Shown one piece after another: positions 8,425 to 16,275 of a stretch of 64,000 nucleotides of DNA. The position numbers were made by a program, and so were the translations under genes. Position 1 is the stretch's first letter; every line of letters begins with the position of its first letter. This DNA comes from Sphingomonas sp. BK580 (GTDB taxonomy: Bacteria > Pseudomonadota > Alphaproteobacteria > Sphingomonadales > Sphingomonadaceae): positions 372,001-436,000 of the forward strand of contig NZ_JACIAY010000001.1 of the NCBI RefSeq assembly GCF_014194975.1, in the 5' to 3' direction. A model generated the notes under the pieces. It saw only the letters and a program-made list of their open reading frames with translations. It ran no database searches and had not been told where the DNA came from.

Positions 8425-9030
8425 TCACGGCCGCCACGCCAGGAAGCGCTCCAGCAGCGCCAGCCCGTAGCGCTGGCTCTTCTCGGGATGGAACTGCACC
8501 CCCACGACCGTGTCCCGCGCCACCGCGGCGGTGACCGGGCCGGCATGATCGGTGGTCGCCACCACGTGCGCGCCGGTGAAGGCGTAGCTGTGGAGGAAAT
8601 AGGCCTCGCCGGGTACGATCAAGGCGTGCTCGACCTGCGGCACCACGTCGTTCCAGCCCATGTGCGGCACCTTGGCGTCGGTGCCCGCGACGTCGATTCG
8701 GCGGACCGTGCCGTCGATCCAGCCGAGCCCGGCGTGGCGACCGAGCTCCTCGCCCGCGGTCGCCAGCAGCTGCATGCCGACACAGATGCCGAGGAAGGGC
8801 GCGCCCTGTTCCAGCACGCGACGCTCGAGCGCAGGCACCAGACCGTCGACCGCGCGCAGCGCCGCCGCGCAGGCGCCGAACGCGCCCACGCCGGGCAGCA
8901 CGATGCGATCGGCGCGCGCCACCGCGTCGGGGTCGGCGGTGACGACCAGGTCCTCGCACCCGGCGGCGCGCAGCGCGTTGGCGACCGAGTGGAGGTTGCC
9001 CGCCTGATAGTCGATCAGCGCCAGCGTCAT
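8425..9030 (-). CDS. hisH: Imidazole glycerol phosphate synthase subunit HisH
   Basis: A 201-residue class I glutamine amidotransferase that supplies ammonia to HisF. The nucleophile elbow GICVGMQLL contains the catalytic Cys and VQFHPEKSQ the catalytic His and Glu; LPGVGAFG near the N-terminus forms the oxyanion region. The ATG at 9030 overlaps the stop of the upstream YciI-like gene as ATGA, so translation is probably coupled. Confidence 0.97.
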   Translation of the reverse strand: MTLALIDYQAGNLHSVANALRAAGCEDLVVTADPDAVARADRIVLPGVGAFGACAAALRAVDGLVPALERRVLEQGAPFLGICVGMQLLATAGEELGRHAGLGWIDGTVRRIDVAGTDAKVPHMGWNDVVPQVEHALIVPGEAYFLHSYAFTGAHVVATTDHAGPVTAAVARDTVVGVQFHPEKSQRYGLALLERFLAWRP

Positions 9031-9338
9031 GCCAGCCACGCGCGGACCGGGTCGGCGGCGAAGCTGGCGTGGAACGGCACCACCTCCGCGGTGGCCGCGC
9101 CGGCGGTGACGAACGGGTCGGTCGCGGCGATCGCCTCGGCGGCGGCGCGGTCGCCGCGCACCACGATCACCCCGCCGCTGCGCGGCTCGCGCCGGCCCGC
9201 CACCAGGAAGGCGTTTTCCGCGAAGCCGGCGTCGAGCCAGGCGACGTGCGCCGGCATCAGCGAGTCGAGCTCGTCGAGCGGGCGCACGTAGCTCAGCAGG
9301 ATCAGGCTCAGCTCGCCGCCGACACGGAAGCCGCTCAC
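9027..9338 (-). CDS. YciI-like protein inside the his operon
   Basis: A 103-residue small protein of the YciI/ferredoxin-like alpha-beta type. Visible features are the first strand [15 protein letters not shown], the conserved His of PAHVAWLD, a [13 protein letters not shown] strand pair and an ATDPF segment, all consistent with the YCII-related domain. The proposed start is a GTG at 9338 overlapping the hisB stop as GTGA; its stop overlaps the hisH start. The role is unknown. Insertion of such a gene between hisB and hisH recurs in some alphaproteobacteria, to my recollection, but it is not a known histidine enzyme. Confidence 0.8.
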   Translation of the reverse strand: MSGFRVGGELSLILLSYVRPLDELDSLMPAHVAWLDAGFAENAFLVAGRREPRSGGVIVVRGDRAAAEAIAATDPFVTAGAATAEVVPFHASFAADPVRAWLA

Positions 9339-9922
9339 AGCGTGCCCTTGGTCGAGGGGATCACGCCGACCTTGCGCGGGTCGATCTCGATCGCCTCGCG
9401 CAGCGCGCGCGCCAGCCCCTTGTAGGCGCTCTCGGCGATGTGATGGTTGTTGTCGCCGTACAGCGTCTCGACGTGGAGCGTGATCCCGGCGGTCTGCGCG
9501 AAGCTGTGGAACCAGTGCTGGAATAGCTCGGTGTCCATCTCGCCGAGGCGGGTCTGGGTGAAGGCGGTCTTCCACACCAGCCACGGTCGGCCCGAGATGT
9601 CGAGCGCGACTCGGGTCAGCGTCTCGTCCATCGGCGACAGCGCGTCGGCGTAGCGGCGGATGCCGCGCTTGTCGCCGAGCGCCTGCGCCACCGCGCTGCC
9701 GAGCGCGAGCGCGCTGTCCTCCACCGTGTGGTGCTGGTCGATGTGGAGGTCACCGTCGCAATGGAGCGTGACGTCGATCAGCGAGTGGCGCGCGAGCTGC
9801 TCGAGCATATGGTCGAAGAAGCCGACCCCGGTGTGGATCTCATACTGGCCGGTGCCATCGAGGTTGACGGAGACGCTGATACGGGTCTCGCTGGTGTCGC
9901 GGCGGAGCGTGGCGGTGCGCAT
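9335..9922 (-). CDS. hisB: Imidazoleglycerol-phosphate dehydratase HisB
   Basis: A 195-residue monofunctional dehydratase (no HolPase domain), with duplicated metal-binding motifs: [14 protein letters not shown] in the first half and [21 protein letters not shown] in the second. It makes imidazole-acetol phosphate. I chose the ATG at 9922 ([10 protein letters not shown]); an earlier frame extends into the sspB-side intergenic DNA. It is the first gene of the his run, with 73 bp separating it from the divergent sspB. Confidence 0.96.
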   Translation of the reverse strand: MRTATLRRDTSETRISVSVNLDGTGQYEIHTGVGFFDHMLEQLARHSLIDVTLHCDGDLHIDQHHTVEDSALALGSAVAQALGDKRGIRRYADALSPMDETLTRVALDISGRPWLVWKTAFTQTRLGEMDTELFQHWFHSFAQTAGITLHVETLYGDNNHHIAESAYKGLARALREAIEIDPRKVGVIPSTKGTL

Positions 9923-9995
9923 GGCGTCGGTCCATAACGCGCTGGACGGTCCAAGCAACCTTGACCGCTCAGCCCACCGCGCTACCCATAAGCGC

Positions 9996-10481
9996 ATGAA
10001 CGACATGCTGCCCGACAGCCAGATCCCCTACGACGAGATCGTGCAGGAAGCGCTGCGCGCCGTGGTGGGGCGTGTGCTGGGCGTGGTCGCCGAGACCGGC
10101 GGGCTGCCGGGCCAGCACCATTTCTACATCACCTTCAAGACACAGGCACCCGGCGTCGACATCCCGTCGCGCCTCGTCGAGCGCTTCCCCGACGAGATGA
10201 CGATCGTGCTCCAGAACCGCTTCTGGGACCTGACCGTCGACGACGAGCGCTTCTCGGTGGGGCTCAGCTTCAACCAGGTGCCGTCCAAGCTGGTGATCCC
10301 TTACGCTGCGATCACCGGTTTCCACGACCCGGCGGTCAACTTCGAGCTGCGCTTCCAGGCGCAGGAGGGGCCGGGCGACGGCCCCGGCGGGCACGACCCT
10401 GCCGAGAATGACGGGCCGCCCGCCAGCGGCGCGAGCGACGGCTCGAACGTCGTCGCGGTGGACTTCAAGCGCAAGAAGTGA
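9996..10481 (+). CDS. sspB: ClpXP adaptor SspB
   Basis: A 161-residue alpha-type SspB that delivers ssrA-tagged and other substrates to ClpXP. The folded part shows [25 protein letters not shown] and [22 protein letters not shown] disordered Gly/Pro/Asp-rich linker follows, and the protein ends in [10 protein letters not shown], matching the C-terminal ClpX-binding (XB) module. Start at 9996; an internal ATG nine bases later is possible. A TTGACC at 9961 with TACCCA 16 bases downstream could be its promoter, which would put transcription very near the start codon; this is weak. Confidence 0.93.
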   Translation: MNDMLPDSQIPYDEIVQEALRAVVGRVLGVVAETGGLPGQHHFYITFKTQAPGVDIPSRLVERFPDEMTIVLQNRFWDLTVDDERFSVGLSFNQVPSKLVIPYAAITGFHDPAVNFELRFQAQEGPGDGPGGHDPAENDGPPASGASDGSNVVAVDFKRKK

Positions 10482-10891
10482 TCGAGCGAGTCGCCGCGCC
10501 CGACGCGGCGGTGCGCGCCGCGATCCTCGCCCCGCTGGTGGCGCACAACGACTCGGCGGTGGGGCAGATGCCGCGCGAGGAGATCGCGCTCGTGCTCCGC
10601 GACGAGGCCGGCGCGATCGTCGGCGGGCTGTGGGGGGTGGCGAGCTATCGCTGGCTGTTCGTGCAATATCTCGCGCTCCCGCCCGACCGGCGCGGCCGCG
10701 GCGAGGGACGAGCGCTGATGCTCGCCGCCGAGGCCGAGGCGGCGCGGCTCGGCTGCGTCGGCGTGTGGCTCGACACCTTCAGCTTCCAGGCGCGCGGCTT
10801 CTACGAGAAGCTCGGCTACGCGCAGTTCGGCGCGATCGACGACTATCCGCCGGGCGAGTCGCGCTTTTTCCTGGCGAAGCGGATCGACTGA
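10478..10891 (+). CDS. GNAT family N-acetyltransferase
   Basis: A 137-residue acetyltransferase. The acetyl-CoA pyrophosphate loop is seen in LPPDRRGRGEGRALM, and the C-terminal FSFQARGFYEKLGYAQFG is the typical beta6/beta7 region. It begins with a GTG at 10478 that overlaps the sspB stop as GTGA, so it is co-translated with sspB. The substrate is unknown. Confidence 0.85.
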   Translation: MIERVAAPDAAVRAAILAPLVAHNDSAVGQMPREEIALVLRDEAGAIVGGLWGVASYRWLFVQYLALPPDRRGRGEGRALMLAAEAEAARLGCVGVWLDTFSFQARGFYEKLGYAQFGAIDDYPPGESRFFLAKRID

Positions 10892-10949
10892 GAGTGGGCG
10901 GAGCGCCTACGACGCCTCACGCGGCCAACCGACGCTCTCGAAAGACCGT

Positions 10950-11049
10950 GGCGCCATCCTGAACCTGGTTCAGGCTCCACTCGTCCGCGCACCTTGGCGC
11001 CGCTGCATAGGCGGGACGGTGGATCCTGAAAGGAGTTCAGGATGGCGCC
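10950..11049. repeat. Inverted repeat with GGCGCCATCCTGAAC ends
   Basis: The left end GGCGCCATCCTGAAC and right end GTTCAGGATGGCGCC are perfect 15-bp inverted repeats bounding a 100-bp element, with inner GTTCAGG/CCTGAA arms. It lies between convergent genes (GNAT and bioA). Related arms occur at 52967-53060. Confidence 0.8.
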
Positions 11050-11106
11050 GACAAGAGGCCGCGCAACTCGCACCGCAATCCGGCTTGCACAGAAGCACGG
11101 TGGCGC

Positions 11107-12357
11107 TCACCCGAACGTCTCCACCGCCTCCGCGATCACCGCATAGATCCGGTCAAGGTCGTCGGCCCCGATGCAATAGGGCGGCATGACGTAGAGCGTG
11201 TCGCCGAGCGGGCGCAGCAGCACGTCGCGCTCGCGGAAGAAGGCCATCAGGCGCGGCGCGCGGTCGGAGAGGTAGCCCGCCCCCTCCCCGAGTTCGAGCG
11301 CCGCGATCGTGCCGAGCGAGCGCGCGCCGCTCACCTCAGGCACAGCGGAGAGCGCCGCCACGCGCTCGGCCTGTGCCGCCGCCAGCGCCGCCACGCGCTC
11401 GCGCACCGGCTCGTCGCGCCAGATCGCGAGATTGGCGCACGCGGCGGCACAGGCGATCGGGTTGGCGGTGTAGCTCGACGAGTGGAAGAACATTCGCGCG
11501 CGATCGGTGCTGCGATGCGCCTCGAACAGCGGCTCGGTCGCCAACGTCACTGCCAACGGCACCGCGCCGCCGGTCAGCCCCTTGGAAAGGCAGAGGATGT
11601 CGGGCACCACGCCGGCCTGCTCGCATGCCAGCAGCGTGCCGGTGCGGCCCCAGCCGGTCATCACCTCATCGGCGATGAAGAGCACGGAGTGGCGCGCGCA
11701 GATCGCGCGCATCTCGGCGAGCACCGCGGGCGCGTAGAACAGCATCCCGCCGGCGCCGAGCACCAGCGGCTCGACGATGAACGCCGCCGCGCCGGACGCG
11801 CAGGCCTGTTCCAGCGAGTCGAGCGTCGCCTGCTCCGCGCCCGCGGCGGGGAACGGGATCGTACCGACGTCGAACAGCAGCGGCGCATAGGGCCGGTTGA
11901 ACACGCCGCGCGCGCCGACCGACATCGCCCCGATCGTGTCGCCGTGATAGCTGTGCGCCATCACCAGGATGCGGTCGCGCGGCTCACCGCGCGCGTGCCA
12001 GTATCCCAGCGCCATCTTGAGCGCGACCTCGACGCTGGTCGAGCCCGAGTCGGAGAAGAAGACGCGGGTCAGCGCCGCCGGCATGATCGCGGTCAACCCG
12101 CGCGCCAGCTCCTCGGCGGGCTCGTGCGTCCAGCCGGCGAAGATGATCTGGTCGAGCCGCTCGGCCTGATCGCGGATCGCGGCGACGATGCGCGGGTGAT
12201 TGTGGCCGTGCGTCGTCACCCACCAGGAGGAGATCGCGTCGATCACGCGGCGACCGTCGGCGGTGTGCAGCGCCGCGCCCTCGCCGCGGGCGACGAGCGG
12301 GATCGGCTCGCCCAGGCCGTGCTGGGTGAAAGGATGCCACACCGGCGAACCGCTCAT
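11107..12357 (-). CDS. bioA: Adenosylmethionine-8-amino-7-oxononanoate aminotransferase BioA
   Basis: A 416-residue class III PLP aminotransferase that makes 7,8-diaminopelargonate from KAPA using S-adenosylmethionine as amino donor. Seen are SPVWHPFTQH at the N-terminus (BioA signature), ISSWWVTTHGHNHP, SYHGDTIGAMS, FIADEVMTGWGRTG and the PLP-lysine region LSKGLTGGAVPLA. The ATG overlaps the bioD stop (ATGA). Last gene of bioF-bioD-bioA. Confidence 0.96.
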   Translation of the reverse strand: MSGSPVWHPFTQHGLGEPIPLVARGEGAALHTADGRRVIDAISSWWVTTHGHNHPRIVAAIRDQAERLDQIIFAGWTHEPAEELARGLTAIMPAALTRVFFSDSGSTSVEVALKMALGYWHARGEPRDRILVMAHSYHGDTIGAMSVGARGVFNRPYAPLLFDVGTIPFPAAGAEQATLDSLEQACASGAAAFIVEPLVLGAGGMLFYAPAVLAEMRAICARHSVLFIADEVMTGWGRTGTLLACEQAGVVPDILCLSKGLTGGAVPLAVTLATEPLFEAHRSTDRARMFFHSSSYTANPIACAAACANLAIWRDEPVRERVAALAAAQAERVAALSAVPEVSGARSLGTIAALELGEGAGYLSDRAPRLMAFFRERDVLLRPLGDTLYVMPPYCIGADDLDRIYAVIAEAVETFG

Positions 12358-12974
12358 CGGAACGCCGCCACGTCGAACGACCCGGCGAAGGCACTCACCA
12401 GCGTGGTCGGATCGAGCCGGGGCAGCAGCGATAGCCGGCCGAGCCGGCGCACGTGGCCGATCGCCGCGATCGTCGCCTCGCTATCCTCCTGCGCGTCGCC
12501 GACGAAGGCGACCCCGAGCAGCGGCACGCCGCGCGCGCGCAGCGCCTCGATCGAGAGCAGGCTATGGTTGATCGTGCCCAACGACGTGCGCGCCACCAGC
12601 ACCGCGGGGCAGCCCCAGCGCGCGATCTGGTCGGCGAACAGCCAGTCGCGCGTCAGCGGCACCAGCGCCCCGCCCGCCCCTTCCACCACGAGATCACGCG
12701 CGACCGCGGGTAGCGTCAGCCGCGCGGGATCGATCGCGACCCCATCGAGCTCGGCCGCGCGGTGCGGCGAGCACGGAGTCGTGAGCCGATACGCCTCGGG
12801 CATGATCCGCGCGCGGGGGACGCCGAGCGACTCGACGCTGGCGGCATCGCTGCCGTCCTCCAGCCCGGCCTGCACCGGCTTCCAGTAGGAAGCGTCGAGC
12901 GCCACGGTCAGCGCCGCGGCGAACACCGTCTTGCCCACGCCGGTATCGGTACCGGTCACCGCGACCACGCTCAT
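12354..12974 (-). CDS. bioD: Dethiobiotin synthetase BioD
   Basis: A 206-residue ATP-dependent carboxylase closing the ureido ring of dethiobiotin. The P-loop GTDTGVGKT is at residues 8-16, followed by YWKPVQAG; VVEGAGGALVPL is the second signature, and TSLGTINHSLLSIEALRARG the third. It overlaps bioF upstream and bioA downstream by ATGA junctions, giving a tightly coupled biotin operon. bioB and bioC are not in this window. Confidence 0.96.
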   Translation of the reverse strand: MSVVAVTGTDTGVGKTVFAAALTVALDASYWKPVQAGLEDGSDAASVESLGVPRARIMPEAYRLTTPCSPHRAAELDGVAIDPARLTLPAVARDLVVEGAGGALVPLTRDWLFADQIARWGCPAVLVARTSLGTINHSLLSIEALRARGVPLLGVAFVGDAQEDSEATIAAIGHVRRLGRLSLLPRLDPTTLVSAFAGSFDVAAFR

Positions 12975-14092
12975 CGCCGCGCCTCCGCGACCGCCTCGGC
13001 GAGCGCGTCGATCTCCGCGGTGCCGACGTGGAGCGTCAGCGACAGCCGCAGCCGCGCGCTCCCCGCCGGCACCGTCGGCGGTCGGATCGCGCGCACGTCG
13101 AAGCCGGCGCGCTGCACCGCGGCGGCGAGGTCGAGCGCGGCGCGGTCGTCGCCGACCAGCAGCGGCATGACCTGGGTCTCGGTCACGGTGGCGCCGAGCG
13201 GTCCCAGCCGCGCGCCGGCGTGCGCGATCAGCGCGTGCAGCCGCGCGCGCCGCTCGGGCTCGTCGGCGAGGATCGCCAGCGCGGCGCGCGCCACCGCGGC
13301 GGCGAGCGGCGCCGGCGCGGTCGAGAAGATGAAGGGCCGCGCGCGCGCCACCAGGAAGTCGCGCACCAGGCGTGAGCAACACACCAGCGCGCCCTCGCAG
13401 CCGAGCGCCTTGCCGAAGGTCTTGAGCGTGATGACGTCGTCCCGCCCGTCGAGCGCGCCGGCGAGACCGCGCCCGCGCTCGCCCCACACGCCGGTGGCGT
13501 GCGCCTCGTCGATCACCAGCATCGCGCCGTGCCGCTCGGCGACCGCGGCGAGATCGGCCAGCGGCGCGCGATCGCCGTCCATGCTGTAGAGGCTCTCCAC
13601 CGCGATCCAGGGCGTGCCGGTGCCGCCGCGGGCGCGCCACGCCGCGATCGCCGAGTCGACCGCGCCCGCGTCATTATGCGACGTGGAGACGGTCGCGGCG
13701 CGGCCGAGCCGCATCCCGTCGTGGGCACTGGCGTGGACGAGCGCGTCATACACCACCAGGTCGCCGGCCTGGGGCAGCGCCGCGAACAGCGCGGTGTTGG
13801 CGGCATAGCCGCTGCCGAAGAACAAGGCCGCGGCGGTGCCGAAGAAGGCCGCCGCCTCCGCCTCCAGCGCCTCATGCTCGGGGTCATTGCCCCGCAGCAG
13901 CCGCGAGCCGCCGGAGCCGAGCGAGACGCCGCGCTCGAGCGCCGCCACCGCCGCGGCGCGCAGCCGCGGTGCGGCGGCGAGTGCGAGATAATCGTTCGAG
14001 GAAAAGTCGATGCCGCGGCGCGGCGCGAGCGTGCGGAGCCGGTCGCGCGCGGCGAGCTCGGCGAGATGGTCACGGTGCGAGGCGAGTAGCAT
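12971..14092 (-). CDS. bioF: 8-amino-7-oxononanoate synthase BioF
   Basis: A 373-residue alpha-oxoamine synthase joining pimeloyl-ACP/CoA and L-alanine to give KAPA. Features: IDFSSNDYLALA, GSGGSRLLRGN, ALFFGSGYAANTALFAAL, VIDEAHATGVWGERGRGL and the PLP-lysine segment TLKTFGKALG. The ATG at 14092 is preferred over a long upstream extension that reads antisense through the next gene. It is the first gene of the bio operon; the promoter should lie in the 105-bp gap to the divergent DUF4336 gene. Confidence 0.95.
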   Translation of the reverse strand: MLLASHRDHLAELAARDRLRTLAPRRGIDFSSNDYLALAAAPRLRAAAVAALERGVSLGSGGSRLLRGNDPEHEALEAEAAAFFGTAAALFFGSGYAANTALFAALPQAGDLVVYDALVHASAHDGMRLGRAATVSTSHNDAGAVDSAIAAWRARGGTGTPWIAVESLYSMDGDRAPLADLAAVAERHGAMLVIDEAHATGVWGERGRGLAGALDGRDDVITLKTFGKALGCEGALVCCSRLVRDFLVARARPFIFSTAPAPLAAAVARAALAILADEPERRARLHALIAHAGARLGPLGATVTETQVMPLLVGDDRAALDLAAAVQRAGFDVRAIRPPTVPAGSARLRLSLTLHVGTAEIDALAEAVAEARR

Positions 14093-14197
14093 CACCGCGC
14101 CTATAAGTCGCGGCGGCGGGGAATGACCAGCCGGCGCGGTGAGCCGGCTCTGCGGCGAGACGCGGCACGACGCGGCGCGCGCGACGTTCTGTCCGGC

Positions 14198-15025
14198 ATG
14201 ACACGACGCTCCTACTCCGTCCCGGCTCCCGCGCTCACCGCCATCGCCGCGGTCGCCGCCGCCGGTGCGCTCGCCGGCTACCGCTACGCCAGCCGGCGCC
14301 CCGTCGCGCCCGCGACCTACCCGCCGCTCGACCTGCCCAAGCCGTTCGCGGAGGATATCTGGGTCGTCGACAGCGGTCCGATCCACGCCGGCGGCCTGAC
14401 GCTGCCGGTGCGCATGACGGTGATCCGGCTCGACGATGGCGCGCTGCTGCTCCATTCGCCCATCTCGTACACGCCAGCCCTGGCGGCAGCGCTCGAGGCG
14501 CTCGGCCCCGTGCGCCATCTCGTCGCGCCCAACGTAGCGCACTGGACCTATCTGCCACGTTGGCAGCGCGCCTTCCCACGCGCGACCTTGTGGGCAGCGC
14601 CGGGCCTCGCCGAGCGCGCGCAGGTGCGCCGCGCCGGGCTGCGGATCGACTCGGTACTCGGTGACGAGGCGCCGTCGGCCTGGGGCGGGGCGGTCGACCA
14701 GGGCGTGATCGAGGGCGGCGCTGGCTTCCGCGAGACCTGGTTCCTGCACCGCGCCACCCGAACGCTGGTGCTGACCGACCTGGTGCAGAACCTCGAGCCC
14801 GAGCGGCTGCCCGCGATCACCGCGCTGGTCGCCCGCGCGACGCGGGGGACGGCCGGTACCACGCCGCTCTACCTTCGCGCCGCGCTGCGGCTCGGCGGCG
14901 AGCCGATGCGGGCGGCGATCACGTCGATGGTGGCGCTGGCGCCCGAGCGCGTGGTGATGGCGCATGGCGCGCCGTTCACGAGCGGCGGCGCGGCGCGCCT
15001 CCGGAGCGCTTTCGCCTGGGTGTGA
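14198..15025 (+). CDS. DUF4336 domain protein (metallo-beta-lactamase-like)
   Basis: A 275-residue protein matching the DUF4336 family in pattern: EDIWVVDSGPI, TVIRLDDGALLLHSPI, HLVAPNVAHWTYLPRWQRAFP and WFLHRATRTLVLTDLVQNL. The family resembles metallo-beta-lactamases, but the HxHxDH motif is absent and activity is unknown. An N-terminal hydrophobic stretch (ALTAIAAVAAAGALAGYRYA) suggests a membrane anchor. Start at 14198 is chosen for the hydrophobic leader; an in-frame ATG at 14123 would add 25 Arg-rich residues. Confidence 0.75.
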   Translation: MTRRSYSVPAPALTAIAAVAAAGALAGYRYASRRPVAPATYPPLDLPKPFAEDIWVVDSGPIHAGGLTLPVRMTVIRLDDGALLLHSPISYTPALAAALEALGPVRHLVAPNVAHWTYLPRWQRAFPRATLWAAPGLAERAQVRRAGLRIDSVLGDEAPSAWGGAVDQGVIEGGAGFRETWFLHRATRTLVLTDLVQNLEPERLPAITALVARATRGTAGTTPLYLRAALRLGGEPMRAAITSMVALAPERVVMAHGAPFTSGGAARLRSAFAWV

Positions 15026-15032
15026 GCGGCGA

Positions 15033-16076
15033 TCAGTCGAAGCGGACGATCGCCTTGAGCACCGTGTCCGCCGCCTCGATCAGCTCGGGAAGGCGCCGCG
15101 GCAGATCCCCGGCGTCGACGCTGTGGCTGTGGAGCGCGTCGGTCGCGATCGTACCGTCGCGGATCGCGGCGATGACCCGCGCGAAATCGGCCGCGAGCGC
15201 GTTGCGGCTGGCGATCAGTGTCGTCTCGCGCTTGTGGAACTCCGGATCGGCGAACACCAGGTCGCCCTTCACGACGCTCACCAGCACGTAGCTGCCGCCG
15301 TGCGCGACCTGGTGGAGCCCGTCGCGCATGGCGGCAAGATTACCCGTCGCGTCGAACACCGTCTCGAAGAAGTCGCCGTCGGTCATCGCCGCGAAGCGCG
15401 CCTGCGCCGCACCGTCGGCGAGCACCACCGAGTCGAAGCCGAGGTCGCGTCTGGCGCGATCCAGCCGCGGCCGGCGTGAGTCGCACAGCGTCACCGCGGC
15501 GCCGTCGAGCCGCGCGAACAGGGCGGTGGCGAGGCCGATCGGGCCGGCGCCCTTCACCAGCGCGCGGCTGCCCGGCCGCAGCCGCGCGCGCGCCACCGCG
15601 TGCGCGCCGATCGCGAGGAACTCGACCATCGACGCCTGCTCGGGCGTGAGCCCGGTGGCGTCGATCGCGGCGCGCTCGGGCACCGCGATCAGCTCGGCCA
15701 TGCCCCCGTCAGTGTGGACGCCGAGCACCGCGACATGGGCGCAGCAATTGGGCTTGCCGGTGCGACAGGCAACGCAATGATCGCAGGCGAGATACGGGTT
15801 GATCGTCACCGCCTGCCCAGGACGGAAGGCAGAGCCCGCCGGCGCCTCGACGACCTCGCCCGCCAGCTCGTGCCCCATCACTCGCGGATAGCTGAGAAAC
15901 GGCTGGTCGCCCGCGTAGATATGATAGTCGGTGCCGCACAGCCCGACGCGCCTGATCCGCACCAGCAACCCGTCGCTCGCGCGCGCGGGCGGCTCACGCT
16001 CGACGACGCGCAGTGCCAGCGGTTGGTCGCAGATGATGGTCAGCACGGCGCCGGGCTCCCTCACAGGGCGGTTCAT
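15033..16076 (-). CDS. Zinc-dependent alcohol/sugar dehydrogenase (MDR family)
   Basis: A 347-residue medium-chain dehydrogenase. Catalytic zinc ligands are in GLCGTDYH and GHELAGE; the structural zinc Cys set is in ACDHCVACRTGKPNC. The nucleotide-binding loop is VKGAGPIGLATALFARLDGA. The overall pattern is closest to L-idonate/sorbitol/threonine-type dehydrogenases of sugar acid catabolism, but the substrate cannot be named. It stands alone, convergent with the DUF4336 gene. Confidence 0.85.
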   Translation of the reverse strand: MNRPVREPGAVLTIICDQPLALRVVEREPPARASDGLLVRIRRVGLCGTDYHIYAGDQPFLSYPRVMGHELAGEVVEAPAGSAFRPGQAVTINPYLACDHCVACRTGKPNCCAHVAVLGVHTDGGMAELIAVPERAAIDATGLTPEQASMVEFLAIGAHAVARARLRPGSRALVKGAGPIGLATALFARLDGAAVTLCDSRRPRLDRARRDLGFDSVVLADGAAQARFAAMTDGDFFETVFDATGNLAAMRDGLHQVAHGGSYVLVSVVKGDLVFADPEFHKRETTLIASRNALAADFARVIAAIRDGTIATDALHSHSVDAGDLPRRLPELIEAADTVLKAIVRFD

Positions 16077-16229
16077 CTCGCACCTATGAAATACCGTTCA
16101 CGCTCATGCAATCGGTGTCGACTCGGCGAGCGATGAGACAGCCCCAGGCCGCTCGGAGCGATCCCCGGCAATGTCCGGCGCCGCGGCCCCGCCCTGCCGC
16201 CGCGCTGCTGATGCGGGATCTCGGGAGCT

Positions 16230-16270
16230 GCTGTGGTGCCGGTCCGCTCTGTGCGGGCCGGCACCGCGGC
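16230..16270 (-). terminator. Stem-loop downstream of proS
   Basis: GGTGCCGGTCCGC pairs with GCGGGCCGGCACC around a short TCTGT loop, immediately after the proS stop codon on the minus strand. It is a strong GC hairpin without a long U-tract; termination of proS is the likely function. Confidence 0.55.
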
Positions 16271-16275
16271 GGCGC

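Noticed and set aside
9961..9988. Clear sigma-70-like promoter for sspB
   Set aside because: TTGACC with TACCCA at 16 bp spacing is weak and would place the transcript start almost on the ATG; not strong enough to list as a feature.
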